DNA of 64,000 bases from Steroidobacteraceae bacterium (GCA_019187495.1 JABAQN010000011.1:54441-118440); one strand, 5' to 3'. Counted from the first letter of the stretch, positions 1-9,713 are shown. Made by a program: numbers and translations. The notes: a model not told the origin generated them from the letters alone.

Positions 1-692
1 CCCTGGGCGATGCCGATCAGCCCCTCGATGATCATCTCGCGCACCTGCGACTGCGCCGCGATCGCGCTTTTCAGCTTCGATGCCATCGGCAGGAACACGA
101 GGTTCGCGAGCCCGATGCCGTAGATCGTCGCGGTGAACGCCGCCGCGATGCCGTGGCCGAGCTTGCTCGGATCGGCGAGGTTCTGCATCACCGCCATCAG
201 CCCGAGCACGGCCCCGATGATCCCGAGGGTCGGCGCGTAGATGCCCATGCCCTCGAACACCTTCGCACCGGCCGTATCGGTGTGCTCGCGCGCGCTCAGC
301 TCGACTTCCATGATGCCGCGCAGCGTATCGGGTTCGCTGCCGTCGACGACCAGCTGCAGCCCCTTCTTCAGGAATGGATCCGACTCGCGCGTGATCAGCG
401 GCTCGAGGCCGAGCAGGCCCTGCTTGCGCGCGATGTTGCTCCACTCGACGATCTTGCGGATGAGCGAGCCGGAATCGATCTGCGGCGGGCGAAACACCCA
501 GCCGGCGATGCGCAGCGCATGGCGCATCACGGGCAGCGAGGTCTGGATGAAAATCGCCGCGATCGTGCCGACCACGACGATCATGAACGCCGCGCTCGAG
601 GCGAGCGCCTTGATGCCCGCGCCCTTCAGCACGGCGCCGACCAGGATCGCGACCGTTGCGAGGAAGAATCCGGAAACCGACAGGACGTCCAT
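1..692 (-). CDS. motC: Flagellar motor stator protein MotA/MotC type (3' end outside window)
   Basis: This is the stator subunit that, with a MotB/MotD partner, conducts ions across the inner membrane and pushes on FliG. About 230 codons are visible from the ATG at 692 (MDVLSVSGFF...), and the stop lies beyond the left edge. Typical family features are an N-terminal membrane helix, the segment RKQGLLGLEPL, the motif AKVFEGMGIYAPTLGIIGAV, and LADPSKLGHGIAAAFTATIYG in the last membrane pair. The LEPL and GLQLVVDG segments resemble Pseudomonas MotC more than MotA. It follows cheY by 20 bp, so it is probably co-transcribed with the fliA-cheY end of the flagellar operon. A motD/motB partner would be expected just off the edge. 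Confidence 0.93.
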   Translation of the reverse strand, partial: MDVLSVSGFFLATVAILVGAVLKGAGIKALASSAAFMIVVVGTIAAIFIQTSLPVMRHALRIAGWVFRPPQIDSGSLIRKIVEWSNIARKQGLLGLEPLITRESDPFLKKGLQLVVDGSEPDTLRGIMEVELSAREHTDTAGAKVFEGMGIYAPTLGIIGAVLGLMAVMQNLADPSKLGHGIAAAFTATIYGIGLANLVFLPMASKLKSAIAAQSQVREMIIEGLIGIAQ

Positions 693-712
693 GATAGTGA
701 GTCGACCCGCTC

Positions 713-1105
713 TCAGCGCGGCGCCGCGCACGGCTCCAGGATCTTGTCGAGTTTCTTCTTCAGCGTTTCGGCGCTGAATGGCTTGATCACGTAGCCGCTG
801 ACGCCCGCTTCCGCCGCCGCCACGATCTGGTCGCGCTTGGCCTCGGCGGTCACCATCAGCACCGGGAGGTCTTTCAGGTTCTCGTCGGCGCGGATCGCGA
901 GCAGCAGGTCGAGGCCGGCCATTCCCGGCATGTTCCAGTCGGTGATGACGAAGTCGTAGCTGCCCTTCTGCAGCATCGGCAACGCGCTCGCGCCGTCGTC
1001 GGCTTCGGCGACGTTCGGGTAGCCGAGGTCGTGCAGCAGGTTCTTGATGATCCTGCGCATCGTCGAGTAGTCATCGACGACGAGGAACCTGAGACTCTTG
1101 CTCAT
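713..1105 (-). CDS. cheY: Chemotaxis response regulator CheY
   Basis: This is a single-domain receiver of 130 aa that, when phosphorylated by CheA, binds FliM and reverses motor rotation. All canonical residues are visible: acidic pair D11/D12, phospho-acceptor D56 in [12 protein letters not shown]86 in VMVTAEA and K108 in YVIKPF. The frame runs further upstream, but [12 protein letters not shown] at 1105 is the normal CheY start and leaves 7 nt after fliA. It sits between fliA and motC. The cheZ and cheA genes that normally follow it in Pseudomonas-type loci are absent here. Confidence 0.95.
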   Translation of the reverse strand: MSKSLRFLVVDDYSTMRRIIKNLLHDLGYPNVAEADDGASALPMLQKGSYDFVITDWNMPGMAGLDLLLAIRADENLKDLPVLMVTAEAKRDQIVAAAEAGVSGYVIKPFSAETLKKKLDKILEPCAAPR

Positions 1106-1112
1106 CCCGCCC

Positions 1113-1829
1113 TCATCCGGCGTCCGTGTCCCGCCAGCCGGCGAGGCGCGCGCGCAGTCGCACGAGAGCCTGGCCATGCAACTGGCACACGCGCGATTCG
1201 GTGACGCCGAGCACGGCGCCGATCTCCTTCAGGTTGAGTTCATCGTTGTAGTACAGCGACATCACCAGCTTCTCCCGCTCCGGCAGCCCGTCGATGGCCG
1301 CGGCGAGCGCACGCCTGAAATCCCCGTCCGCGGTGTCGCGAAACGGATCGCTGTCCGCGTCCGCCGCGCTGCCCACCGTGCCTTCGTCGAGGCTCGCGAT
1401 CCGGCAGCACGCCGCGTTCTGCACGATCGAGTGGTATTCCTCCATCGGCATCTGCATGTGCGCCGCGATCTCCGCATCGCGCGCCTCGCGCCCGACTTCG
1501 CTTTCGACCGCGCGCACCGCCTCGGCGACCTCGCGCGCCCGCCGATGCACCGAGCGCGGCGCCCAGTCGAGCCGGCGCAGCGCATCGAGCATCGCTCCCC
1601 GTATGCGGATTCCCGCATACGTCTCGAAACTCGCGCCGCGATCGGCAACGAAGTTGCCGGCGGCCTCCAGCAGGCCGAGCATCCCGGCCTGGATCAGGTC
1701 GTCCACCTCGACCGACGGCGGCAGGCGGCCGACGAGGTGATACGCGATGCGCTTCACCAGCTCCGCATGCCGCGCGACCAGCGCGTCGGCTTCGCGGGGG
1801 TTGGCCGCCACATAGGCTCGCGCGCCCAT
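1113..1829 (-). CDS. fliA: Flagellar RNA polymerase sigma factor FliA (sigma-28)
   Basis: This 238-aa sigma factor directs transcription of late flagellar genes (flagellin, flgM, chemotaxis) and is held inactive by FlgM until hook completion. Region 2 is visible as [19 protein letters not shown] with the following [18 protein letters not shown]. Region 4 carries a helix-turn-helix, [20 protein letters not shown]. The start at [11 protein letters not shown] shares one base with the fleN stop (TGATG), which argues against the longer upstream frame. Matching sigma-28 promoters are seen upstream of fliC and flgM in this window. Confidence 0.96.
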   Translation of the reverse strand: MGARAYVAANPREADALVARHAELVKRIAYHLVGRLPPSVEVDDLIQAGMLGLLEAAGNFVADRGASFETYAGIRIRGAMLDALRRLDWAPRSVHRRAREVAEAVRAVESEVGREARDAEIAAHMQMPMEEYHSIVQNAACCRIASLDEGTVGSAADADSDPFRDTADGDFRRALAAAIDGLPEREKLVMSLYYNDELNLKEIGAVLGVTESRVCQLHGQALVRLRARLAGWRDTDAG

Positions 1830-2716
1830 CACTGCACGACTTCGAGCCGGCGCTCGCGTCGACCGACGAGCCGCTCGACGAAGAACTCGACGTTGCCGCG
1901 CGGTCCGGCCGGTACAGGCCACTTATCGACCGCACCCGCCAGTTTCTTGAATGCCACCGCCGCGGGTCCCCCCGGCGAGATCTCGAGAACCGTGCGCTGT
2001 TCACGGTTGGCGCGCGGCAACCACGGGTCCTCCGGGATCGCGCCGGCGAACTCGAGCGTCACGTCGAGGAAGCGCGAGGTCACGCGCTCGAAGCTGCGGA
2101 ACAGCGATTCACCCCTGTCCGCACGCCGGATGCGATTAACCAGCACGCGAAATGCGCGCACGCCATGATCGCGGCTCAGGACCTTGACGAGCGCGTAGGC
2201 ATCGGTCAGCGATGCCGGCTCGTCGCACAGCACGATGAGCACCTGCTGGGCGGCCTGCGAGAACTGCAGCACGCCGTGGGCGATGCCGGCGGCGGTGTCG
2301 ACGATCAGCACGTCGAGGTCGGTCGCGAGCGCGCTGAAGCCCTGCACGATGCCGAGATGCTGCGCGGCGCCGAGCGTGGCGAGGGCGGCGACACCCGAGG
2401 CGCCCGGCACGACGCGGAATCCCTGCGGTGCGGCCAGCACGATCTCATCGAGCGTGCGCTCGCCCGACAGCACGTGCGCCATCGTGTAGCGGGGCGTCAG
2501 GCCGAGGAATACGTCGACATTGGCGAGGCCGAGATCGCCATCGAGCAGCATCACGCGCTGCCCCGCGGACGCGAGCGCCGCGGCGAGCGAGACGGCGATG
2601 CTGGTCTTGCCGATGCCGCCCTTGCCGCCGGTGACGGCGATGACCTTGACCGGTCGCGGACCGGAGCCCGCGCCGCCCGGCAGCACGCGCAGGCCGCGGA
2701 TCTCAGGCGAGCGCAT
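1829..2716 (-). CDS. fleN: MinD-like ATPase FleN/FlhG, flagellar number regulator
   Basis: This is a ParA/MinD-family ATPase of 295 aa. In Pseudomonas FleN limits flagellar number by antagonising FleQ, and it works with FlhF at the pole. The deviant Walker A, GGKGGIGKT, is at residues 30-38 and the switch segment LLDGDLGLANVDVFLGL at about 57-73. The chosen start, MRSPEIRGL at 2716, overlaps flhF by 14 nt. An upstream in-frame ATG exists but would overlap flhF further. A short N-terminal extension precedes the ATPase core. The flhF-fleN pair predicts polar placement and low flagellar number. Confidence 0.93.
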   Translation of the reverse strand: MRSPEIRGLRVLPGGAGSGPRPVKVIAVTGGKGGIGKTSIAVSLAAALASAGQRVMLLDGDLGLANVDVFLGLTPRYTMAHVLSGERTLDEIVLAAPQGFRVVPGASGVAALATLGAAQHLGIVQGFSALATDLDVLIVDTAAGIAHGVLQFSQAAQQVLIVLCDEPASLTDAYALVKVLSRDHGVRAFRVLVNRIRRADRGESLFRSFERVTSRFLDVTLEFAGAIPEDPWLPRANREQRTVLEISPGGPAAVAFKKLAGAVDKWPVPAGPRGNVEFFVERLVGRRERRLEVVQ

Positions 2717-3911
2717 GCGCGAGCCCTCCGAAGCGCCGCTGCAGCAGGTCTTCATCGGCGCTCGCGCGCGATCTCTCGGCGAGCGTCACGGCGCGCACCA
2801 CGAGCTGGTGCGCGCGGGCAGGCACGAGATCCTCGGGAATACGCTGCCCCTCGCTCACCCGCGTGACCGGCAATCGCGCGTGGATGAGCGCCGAGAGCAC
2901 GCCGCCGAGGCTCGCCGCCTCATCGAGCTTGGTCAGCAGGCAACATGAAAGCGGCACGGCCGCGAAGCGTGCGAGCGTCTCTTCGGCCGCACCGGCCTGG
3001 GCGCTCGCCGACAGCACCAGCGCCATTTCGAGCGCGGGATGCGCGCCCGCGATCGCCTCGAGTTTTGCGCCGAGCCGCAGGTCGCGCTGGCTGACGCCGG
3101 CGGTGTCGATCAGCACGAGCGGCGTGTCGGCGAGGCTCGCGAGCAGGCGCTCGAGCTCGCGCCGATGTTCGACCGCGTGCGCGGGCACGCCGAGCAGGCG
3201 GCCGAGGTTGTGGATCTGTTCCTGCGCGCCGAAGCGCACGCCATCGGTCGATACGAGCACGATGCCCTGCGGGCCGCGCTCGAGCACCCAGCGCGCGGCG
3301 AGCTTGGCGATCGCGGTCGACTTGCCGACGCCCGTCGGGCCGACGAACGCGACGCGACCGCCCTCCGAGAGCCATCGGTCTTCGGCGACCGGTATCTTCT
3401 GCGCGAGTACCGCGCGCGCGCGATGCTGGGCGCGCTGCAGGTCGAGCCGCGCCGGCAGGTCCGCGATGATCGAGGCCGCGATGTCGTTCGCGAGCCCCAT
3501 CTGCGTGAGCCCGGTGAGCACTTCGGCCTGCACCGGCGCGCGTCGCGTGAGGTCGTTCCACGCGAGCGTCGCGAGCTGGTTCTCGAGCAGGCGGCGAAGG
3601 CTGCGCAGCTCGGTCCGCATGTCGTCGACCTCGGTGGCGGCCTCGCTTGGCGAGCCGCGCGCCGCGAGGCCCGCGAGCGCCGCCGCTGCATCCGCCTCCG
3701 CCCCCGTCGTGAGATCGATCGCCTGGTCCGGGCTATCCGGTCGGGACGGTGCGAAGTCGGCCGGCTGCAGGTCGAAGTCCATCGCTGCGACGACTTCCAC
3801 CCCGCCTTCGACCTTGCGCGTCGACAGGATGACGGCGTCGGGCCCCTGGGCGTCGCGGATCTGGCGCAGGCATTCAGCCATGTCCTTCGCGACGTAGCGT
3901 CTCATGTTCAT
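2703..3911 (-). CDS. flhF: SRP-type GTPase FlhF, polar flagellum placement
   Basis: FlhF is a 402-aa signal-recognition-particle GTPase that recruits early flagellar components to the cell pole. The N-terminal segment MRRYVAKDMAECLRQIRDAQG is typical of the family, followed by a low-complexity basic/Ala-rich linker. The NG domain has Walker A GPTGVGKS at 191-198, DTAG at 269-272 and TKLD at 327-330. It lies between flhA and fleN, the standard order. Translation could start at either of two ATGs two codons apart (MNM). Confidence 0.95.
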   Translation of the reverse strand: MNMRRYVAKDMAECLRQIRDAQGPDAVILSTRKVEGGVEVVAAMDFDLQPADFAPSRPDSPDQAIDLTTGAEADAAAALAGLAARGSPSEAATEVDDMRTELRSLRRLLENQLATLAWNDLTRRAPVQAEVLTGLTQMGLANDIAASIIADLPARLDLQRAQHRARAVLAQKIPVAEDRWLSEGGRVAFVGPTGVGKSTAIAKLAARWVLERGPQGIVLVSTDGVRFGAQEQIHNLGRLLGVPAHAVEHRRELERLLASLADTPLVLIDTAGVSQRDLRLGAKLEAIAGAHPALEMALVLSASAQAGAAEETLARFAAVPLSCCLLTKLDEAASLGGVLSALIHARLPVTRVSEGQRIPEDLVPARAHQLVVRAVTLAERSRASADEDLLQRRFGGLAHALA

Positions 3912-3933
3912 GTTGCTGGTCTCCGTTTCACGC

Positions 3934-6027
3934 TCAGCGGCCCACCGCCGTCACGAGCCGCACCCTGCGGTTGTCCGGGATCTCGTTCCAGGCGAGCACG
4001 TGCAGGCCGGGAACTCCCGCGCGCAGGAAGCGCGCCAAAGTCGGTCGCAGCGTCGGCGGCACGAGCAGGACGGCGGGTTCACCCGCCACCTCCTGGCGCC
4101 GCGCGGCATCCGCGATCTGCTTCTGCAGGCGTTCCGCGAGGCCCGGCTCGAGTCCGGGCGTCACGGCACCGCCACCTGCCCCCGAACCTTGCAAGAGCTG
4201 TTCCAGTTCGGGTTCGAGTGTCATCACCGGCAACTCCTCGGCGAGCCCGGCGATGTCCTGCACGATCTGGCGGCCGAGTGCGATGCGAACCTGCGCCTGC
4301 AGCGCCGCCGGATCCTGCGTGCGCAGCGCATGCTCGGCGAGCGCTTCGACGATCGCGCGCGTGTTGCGGATCGGGATGCGCTCGGCGAGCAGGCCCTGCA
4401 ACACGCGGACGAGCACGCTGAGCGGCAGCGCCTTCGGCACGAGATCCTCGACGAGCTTCGGCGCCGACTTGCCGAGGGTCGTGAGCAGCTGCTGCACTTC
4501 CTCGTGGCCGAGGAGTTCGTGCGCGTGCTGGCCGATGACGTGCGACAGGTGCGTGGCGATCACGGTGCCCGCATCGACGACCGTGTAGCCGAGCGTCTGC
4601 GCATGCTCGCGCGTGGCCGGCTCGATCCACACGGCCTCCATTCCGAACGCCGGATCGCGCGTCGCAATGCCGTTCACGGCGCCGAACACGCGGCCCGGGT
4701 TGATCGCGAGTTCGCGATCCGGATGCACGACGCCCTCGCCCACCGTGACGCCCGCGAGATTGATCCGGTAGGAGTTGGGCGCCAGCTCGAGATTGTCGCG
4801 GATGTGCACGGGTTGCACGAGGAAGCCGAGCTCCTGCGAGAGTTTCCTTCGCACGCCGCGGATGCGCGCGAGCAGATCGCCCGCCTGCGCGCGGTCGAGC
4901 AACGACACGAGCCGGTAGCCCACCTCGAGCGAGATGGCCTCGACCGGCCGCACGTCGTCCCAGGTCACGTCCTGCGCCTCCGCCGGCGCAGGCGCCACGA
5001 CGGGCGCGGCGACCGGCGCCGCCTGCGCCGCGAGCTCGCGCCTGCGGCGCCACCAGGCGGCCCCCCCGCATGCCGCGGCCATCAGCAGGAAGGCGGCATT
5101 CGGCATGCCGGGCACGATGCCCATCACCGCGAGGAGTCCCGCGGCGGTCCACAGCGCACGCGGCTTGCCGAAGAGCTGGCGCGCCACCTCGCCCCCCATG
5201 TCCTGCTCGCCCGACATGCGCGTGACGATCAGCGCCACCGCGGTCGAGAGCAGCAGCGCGGGCAGCTGCGCGACGAGGCCGTCACCGATCGTGAGCAGCG
5301 CGTAGGTCCGGGCGGCGTCGCCGGCGGCCATGTCGTGCATCATCGTGCCGATCGCGAGTCCGCCGACCATGTTGATGATCACGATCAGGATGCCGGCCGT
5401 CGCGTCGCCGCGCACGAATTTGCTCGCGCCGTCCATCGAGCCGTAGAAATCCGCTTCGGCGCGGACTTCCGCGCGGCGCCGGCGCGCTTCATCCTGCGTG
5501 ATCAGACCCGCATTGAGGTCCGCATCGATCGCCATCTGCTTGCCGGGCATCGCATCGAGCGTGAAGCGCGCACTCACCTCCGAGATGCGGCCCGCGCCCT
5601 TGGTGACCACGACGAAATTGACGATCGTCAGGATCACGAACACCACCACGCCGACGACATAGTTGCCGCCGATCACGAACTCGCCGAAGGATTCGATCAC
5701 GTGCCCGGCCGCGCCCGTGCCCTGGTGGCCGTGCATCAGCACGACGCGGGTCGAGGCGACGTTCAGCGCGAGGCGCAGCAGCGTCGCGAGCAGCAGCACG
5801 GTCGGGAACACGCCGAACTCGAGCGGCCGCGCCACGTAGAACACGGCCATCACGATCACGATCGACAGCGCGATGTTGAAAGTGAACAGCGCATCGAGCG
5901 CCAGCGGCGGCAGCGGCACGATCACCATCGCGAGCACCGCGAGGAGACCGATCGGCACGCCGAGCCCCGAACGCAGCAGCGTATTGAATGACGGCAACGC
6001 GGAGGCGGGCGGTGTGGCCATCGTCAT
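3934..6027 (-). CDS. flhA: Flagellar export gate protein FlhA
   Basis: FlhA is the large export-gate subunit of the flagellar type III secretion apparatus. It is 697 aa, the usual length. The N-terminal half carries about eight membrane helices, and the FHIPEP-family signature lies around residues 146-172 (GRISEVSARFTLDAMPGKQ). The cytoplasmic C-terminal half binds chaperone-substrate complexes. The start codon overlaps the flhB stop by 4 nt (ATGA), so translation is probably coupled. Its neighbours (flhB before, flhF after) identify it as flagellar rather than an injectisome homologue. Confidence 0.97.
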   Translation of the reverse strand: MTMATPPASALPSFNTLLRSGLGVPIGLLAVLAMVIVPLPPLALDALFTFNIALSIVIVMAVFYVARPLEFGVFPTVLLLATLLRLALNVASTRVVLMHGHQGTGAAGHVIESFGEFVIGGNYVVGVVVFVILTIVNFVVVTKGAGRISEVSARFTLDAMPGKQMAIDADLNAGLITQDEARRRRAEVRAEADFYGSMDGASKFVRGDATAGILIVIINMVGGLAIGTMMHDMAAGDAARTYALLTIGDGLVAQLPALLLSTAVALIVTRMSGEQDMGGEVARQLFGKPRALWTAAGLLAVMGIVPGMPNAAFLLMAAACGGAAWWRRRRELAAQAAPVAAPVVAPAPAEAQDVTWDDVRPVEAISLEVGYRLVSLLDRAQAGDLLARIRGVRRKLSQELGFLVQPVHIRDNLELAPNSYRINLAGVTVGEGVVHPDRELAINPGRVFGAVNGIATRDPAFGMEAVWIEPATREHAQTLGYTVVDAGTVIATHLSHVIGQHAHELLGHEEVQQLLTTLGKSAPKLVEDLVPKALPLSVLVRVLQGLLAERIPIRNTRAIVEALAEHALRTQDPAALQAQVRIALGRQIVQDIAGLAEELPVMTLEPELEQLLQGSGAGGGAVTPGLEPGLAERLQKQIADAARRQEVAGEPAVLLVPPTLRPTLARFLRAGVPGLHVLAWNEIPDNRRVRLVTAVGR

Positions 6028-7130
6028 TGACCCATTGCCGGTGGGGGCGGTAGCGCCACGCCGGCATCGCGGGCGACGCGCAACTGGAACACGTAGGTGA
6101 GCACCTGCGCGACCGCGGCGTAGAGTGCCGCGGGAATCTCGCCGCCGATCGCGACGCTGCGATGCAGGGCGCGCGCCAGCGGCGGTGCCTCGACGATCGG
6201 CACGCCGTTCTCGCCGGCGACCTCGCGGATGCGCGCGGCGATGAGGTCGGTGCCCTTCGCGACGACGATCGGCGCACGCATGCGGGAATCCTCGTAGCGC
6301 AGCGCCACCGCATAGTGCGTCGGGTTGGTCACGACCACCGATGCGGTCGGCACATCCTGCAGCATGCGACCCTGTGCGAGCGTCTGCTGGATCCGGCGGA
6401 TGCGGCCCTTCACCTCCGGCGATCCGTCCGATTCGCGGTACTCCCGCTTCACCTCGTCGCGTGTCATGCGCAGTTCACGCGCATGGCGCCACATCTGGTA
6501 GGGCACATCGACGCCCGCGATCAGGACGAGTGCCGCGGCGAGGCCGATCAGCGCCGTGCCGACGAGGCCGAAGGCCGTGCCGATGGCCGCTTCGGGTGCC
6601 TGCGCGCCGAGCCCGCGAAGCTGCGGTGCGCTGCGCCACAGGGACCAGACCGCGACAGCCGCGACCAGCCCGAACTTCGCGAACGCCTTCCACAGCTCCA
6701 CGAGGCCGCGGACCGAGAACATGCGCTGCACGCCCTTGAGCGGATTCAGGCGCCCGAACTGCGGCATGAGCGCCTTCGAGGTGAAGTTCCAGCCGCCGAG
6801 CGCGAGCGGCGCGAGCAGCACGGCGAGCAGCACGATGCCGAGGATGGGCAGGCAGGCGATACCGACTTCGAGCAGCGCACGCGACAACGCGGGAACGAGG
6901 CGCGCCTCGTCGAGCGCTTCGACCGGCGAGAGTTCCAGTCCATGGCGCAGGGCGGCGAGCACCGCGGCACCGAGCCGTCCGCCGAGCAGGGTCAACGCGA
7001 TCGCCGCGGCCACGAGCACGACGCAGGTCGAGAGCTCCTGCGAACGCAGCACCTGGCCCTCTCGACGCGCCTCCTCGGCGCGCTTCGGTGTCGCGGCTTC
7101 GGTCCGTTCCTGCTGGTCGTGCTCCGACAT
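6024..7130 (-). CDS. flhB: Flagellar export substrate-specificity switch protein FlhB
   Basis: FlhB is the autocleaving export-gate component that switches secretion from rod/hook to filament substrates. It is 368 aa: a charged N-terminus (MSEHDQQERTEAATPKR), four membrane helices and a cytoplasmic tail. The self-cleavage motif NPTH falls at residues 269-272, exactly the classical position, followed by YAVALRY. It starts 9 bp after fliR and overlaps flhA by 4 nt. FliK, its functional partner, is upstream in the same gene string. Confidence 0.97.
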   Translation of the reverse strand: MSEHDQQERTEAATPKRAEEARREGQVLRSQELSTCVVLVAAAIALTLLGGRLGAAVLAALRHGLELSPVEALDEARLVPALSRALLEVGIACLPILGIVLLAVLLAPLALGGWNFTSKALMPQFGRLNPLKGVQRMFSVRGLVELWKAFAKFGLVAAVAVWSLWRSAPQLRGLGAQAPEAAIGTAFGLVGTALIGLAAALVLIAGVDVPYQMWRHARELRMTRDEVKREYRESDGSPEVKGRIRRIQQTLAQGRMLQDVPTASVVVTNPTHYAVALRYEDSRMRAPIVVAKGTDLIAARIREVAGENGVPIVEAPPLARALHRSVAIGGEIPAALYAAVAQVLTYVFQLRVARDAGVALPPPPAMGQ

Positions 7131-7139
7131 GGATGGCCT

Positions 7140-7910
7140 TCAGCGGGCAAAGCCGCCGAGTACGGAGAACGCTTCCGCGAGCAGCGAGATGAAGCCCGAC
7201 TGCATCGCCGGCAGCCCGAGCAGCACCACCACGAGGCCGAAGGCGAGCGTCACCGGGAAGCCGACCGCGAACAGGTTGAGCGTCGGCGCCGCGCGGCTCA
7301 TCACGCCGAAGGCGAGGTTCGCGATCAGCATCGCCGTCATGCCCGGCAGCGCGACCATCAGCGAACCCGAGATCACGCGCCCCGTCCAGATCGCGAGCGT
7401 CCACAGCTCCGAAGTGCCGAAGCCACCGGCGCCGGGCGGCAGTGTCCGCAGGCTCCCGGCCAGCAGTTCGATCAGCGCGAGATGCCCATCGAGCGCGAGG
7501 AAAGTCAGCACCACGATCAGCGTGTAGAGCTGGCCCAGCACCGGCGTGCTGACGCCCCGCACCGGGTCCATGTTGAATGCGAACGACAGGCCGCTCGTGT
7601 TTGCGAGCAGCTGGCCGCCGAGCCCGACCGCGTCGAACACGACCTGCAGCGCAAAGCCGATGGTGACCCCGATCAGCAGCTGCTCGGCGATGATCGCGAC
7701 CGCCGCCGCCGACAGCAGGTCGACGGCAGGCACCGGCGCAAGCGGCGCCACGGCCACGGCGATCGCGAGCGCGAGCACGAGACGGATGCGTGCCGGCACG
7801 AACACCGCGCCGAACACCGGCGCCACCATCAGGCAGGCACCGATGCGCACGAAGGGCAGCAGGTATTGCGCGATCAGCGCACCGAGTTGTGTGGTCGTCA
7901 GCGTGATCAT
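7140..7910 (-). CDS. fliR: Flagellar export gate protein FliR
   Basis: FliR is an inner-membrane subunit of the FliPQR export gate. The 256-aa protein begins MITLTTTQLGALIAQYLLPFVRIGACLMVAPVFG, which is characteristic of the family, and is hydrophobic throughout with about six membrane segments. It lies 9 bp downstream of fliQ and is followed by flhB, as in Pseudomonas fliPQR-flhB. No missing or unusual segment is apparent. Confidence 0.95.
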   Translation of the reverse strand: MITLTTTQLGALIAQYLLPFVRIGACLMVAPVFGAVFVPARIRLVLALAIAVAVAPLAPVPAVDLLSAAAVAIIAEQLLIGVTIGFALQVVFDAVGLGGQLLANTSGLSFAFNMDPVRGVSTPVLGQLYTLIVVLTFLALDGHLALIELLAGSLRTLPPGAGGFGTSELWTLAIWTGRVISGSLMVALPGMTAMLIANLAFGVMSRAAPTLNLFAVGFPVTLAFGLVVVLLGLPAMQSGFISLLAEAFSVLGGFAR

Positions 7911-7919
7911 GCCGGCGCC

Positions 7920-8189
7920 TCAGCGCAGCATCCCGGGAATGCTCTCGAAGAGCTCCCGCGTGTAACCGACGATCAGCTTCAGCATCCAGGGGCCCGCGAT
8001 CATCAGCGTGACCGCCATCGCGAGCAGCTTCGGGATGAACGACAGCGTCATTTCGTTGATCTGCGTCGCCGCCTGGAACACGCCGACCAGCAGGCCCACC
8101 GCGAGCGCGACCAGCAGCATCGGCGCGGCGAGCAGCAGCGTGACCTCGAGCGCGTGGCGGCCGATGGCGAGCACTTCGTCGGGCGTCAT
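7920..8189 (-). CDS. fliQ: Flagellar export gate protein FliQ
   Basis: FliQ is a small (89 aa) two-helix membrane subunit of the FliPQR export gate. The sequence [23 protein letters not shown], then [21 protein letters not shown], and a second hydrophobic helix match the family along the full length. The ATG at 8189 overlaps the fliP stop by 4 nt. A much longer open frame continues upstream, but it is an antisense-like artefact of high GC; only this part has FliQ character. Confidence 0.96.
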   Translation of the reverse strand: MTPDEVLAIGRHALEVTLLLAAPMLLVALAVGLLVGVFQAATQINEMTLSFIPKLLAMAVTLMIAGPWMLKLIVGYTRELFESIPGMLR

Positions 8190-8938
8190 GGATTGAAGCT
8201 CGCGGCGAGCGTGCCGATCACGAGCGACCAGCCGTCGACCAGCACGAACAGCATCAGCTTGAACGGCAGCGAGATGAGCACCGGCGAGAGCATCATCATG
8301 CCCATCGACATCAGGATGCTCGCGACGACCAGATCGATGATCACGAACGGGATGAAGATGAGAAAGCCGATCATGAAGGCGCTTTTCAGCTCGCTCGTGA
8401 TGAAGGACGGCACGAGGACCGAGAACGGCACGGCCTCCGGGCCCGCATACCCCTGGCCGCCGGAGATGCGCACGAAGGTCGCGATATCGCTCTCGCGCGT
8501 CTGGCCGAGCATGAATTTGCGCAGCGGATCGCCCGCCTTCTCGAGCGCCGTTCCCATTTCGATGGTCCCGGCCATGTAGGGCCCGAGCGCCTCGCTGTTG
8601 ATGCGATCGAATACCGGCGCCATCACGAACAGCGTCAGGAACAGCGACAGCCCGACGATCACCTGGTTCGGCGGCGCCTGGCCGGCGCCGAGCGCCTGGC
8701 GCAGGATCGCGAGCACGATCACGATGCGCGTGAAGGACGTCATCATCAGCAGGATCGCCGGCAGGAAGGTGATCGCGGTCATCAGCGCGAGCACCTGCAG
8801 CGACAGCGACCAGGTCTGGCCCCCGCCCGGCGTGTTCTCGATCGTGACGGCCGGCAGACCCGCGGCGGCCGAGGCCAGCGAGGGGAGCAGGCATGCCATC
8901 AGCAGCCCTGCCAATCCCGCCAGTGCGCGCCGCTTCAT
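8186..8938 (-). CDS. fliP: Flagellar export gate protein FliP
   Basis: FliP is the core pore-forming subunit of the flagellar export gate. The 250-aa protein has a cleavable signal peptide ([24 protein letters not shown]), normal for FliP. It carries the family segments [20 protein letters not shown] and [21 protein letters not shown], and [25 protein letters not shown] sequence near the C-terminus. It overlaps fliO at its start and fliQ at its end by 4 nt each, making a tightly coupled fliOPQ unit. Confidence 0.97.
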   Translation of the reverse strand: MKRRALAGLAGLLMACLLPSLASAAAGLPAVTIENTPGGGQTWSLSLQVLALMTAITFLPAILLMMTSFTRIVIVLAILRQALGAGQAPPNQVIVGLSLFLTLFVMAPVFDRINSEALGPYMAGTIEMGTALEKAGDPLRKFMLGQTRESDIATFVRISGGQGYAGPEAVPFSVLVPSFITSELKSAFMIGFLIFIPFVIIDLVVASILMSMGMMMLSPVLISLPFKLMLFVLVDGWSLVIGTLAASFNP

Positions 8939-9369
8939 CGGGCGAGCCCGAGGCTGCGGCGCAGCAGCGTGCGGAAGTCGGTGGCGGCTGCGCCCGATGG
9001 CACAGCGGCGGTGTCGGTGCCCGCGCTCGCGAACGCATCGGGCGGCACTTCGTGCAGCAGGCTCACCTGCCCGGCCGCCACGCCGACCAGGAGTCGCGCA
9101 CCGCCACAGGCGAGCAGCACCACGCGTTCCTTCTGGCCGACAGCGATCTCGTCGACGATCGCGAGCACCCGGGCGCCACCGCGCGGCAATCCGCGCAGGC
9201 GCTTCATGGCCCAGGCGCAGGCGAAGATCACGAGCAGCACGATGCCGAGCGCGAGCAGCACTTCGCCCGCACCGCCCGCCGCGGACGCGGCCGCATGGCC
9301 GGCGGCCTGTGGCGCGGCGAACGGTGCCGGCACCGACGCCGGCGCGGCATCGAGCAGGGGCTGGCTCAT
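8935..9369 (-). CDS. fliO: Flagellar biosynthesis protein FliO
   Basis: FliO is a bitopic membrane protein that helps assemble the FliP ring. The 144-aa product has an Ala/Pro-rich N-terminus, one membrane helix at about residues 36-55 ([20 protein letters not shown]) and a small cytoplasmic beta domain ([19 protein letters not shown]). Sequence conservation in this family is low, so the call also rests on position between fliN and fliP, with 4-nt overlaps on both sides. Confidence 0.92.
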   Translation of the reverse strand: MSQPLLDAAPASVPAPFAAPQAAGHAAASAAGGAGEVLLALGIVLLVIFACAWAMKRLRGLPRGGARVLAIVDEIAVGQKERVVLLACGGARLLVGVAAGQVSLLHEVPPDAFASAGTDTAAVPSGAAATDFRTLLRRSLGLAR

Positions 9370-9704
9370 TTGAGCTTGCGGATCCGTTCGGCCGGACTGA
9401 TCACGTCAGTGAGCCGGATGCCGAATTTCTCGTTGACGACGACGACCTCGCCATGGGCGATCAGCGTGCCGTTGACGAACACGTCGAGCGCCTCGCCCGC
9501 CGCGCGCTCCAGCTCGACGACCGATCCCTGGTTCAGCTGCAGCAGGTTGCGGATCGGAATCCGGGTCCGGCCGACTTCCATCGAGAGCGTCACGGGTACG
9601 TCGAGGATCACGTCGAGGTTGACCTCGCGTGAGCCGGCGGCGTCCTCGTTGAGGGTGGCGAATTCGGCCGCCGGTGCGGCGGCTTCCGTGGCAGTGGCGT
9701 TCAT
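9366..9704 (-). CDS. fliN: Flagellar motor switch protein FliN
   Basis: FliN forms the base of the cytoplasmic C-ring together with FliM. The 112-aa protein has a variable Ala/Glu-rich N-terminus and a C-terminal SpoA-type domain: [45 protein letters not shown], and [17 protein letters not shown]. It lies 9 bp downstream of fliM and overlaps fliO by 4 nt. Confidence 0.97.
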   Translation of the reverse strand: MNATATEAAAPAAEFATLNEDAAGSREVNLDVILDVPVTLSMEVGRTRIPIRNLLQLNQGSVVELERAAGEALDVFVNGTLIAHGEVVVVNEKFGIRLTDVISPAERIRKLK

Positions 9705-9713
9705 GGTGGCCCT

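Noticed and set aside
3904..5991. Long antisense open frames opposite flhA and flhB (about 700-800 codons)
   Set aside because: They mirror well-supported flagellar genes, show no domain or signal and have Arg/His-rich composition; they are GC-driven shadows.
7140..8938. Possibility that fliPQR/flhB belong to an injectisome type III secretion system
   Set aside because: The genes are embedded among fliLMNO, flhA, flhF and fleN, and FliP/FlhB have flagellar-type features; no needle, translocon or effector genes are present.
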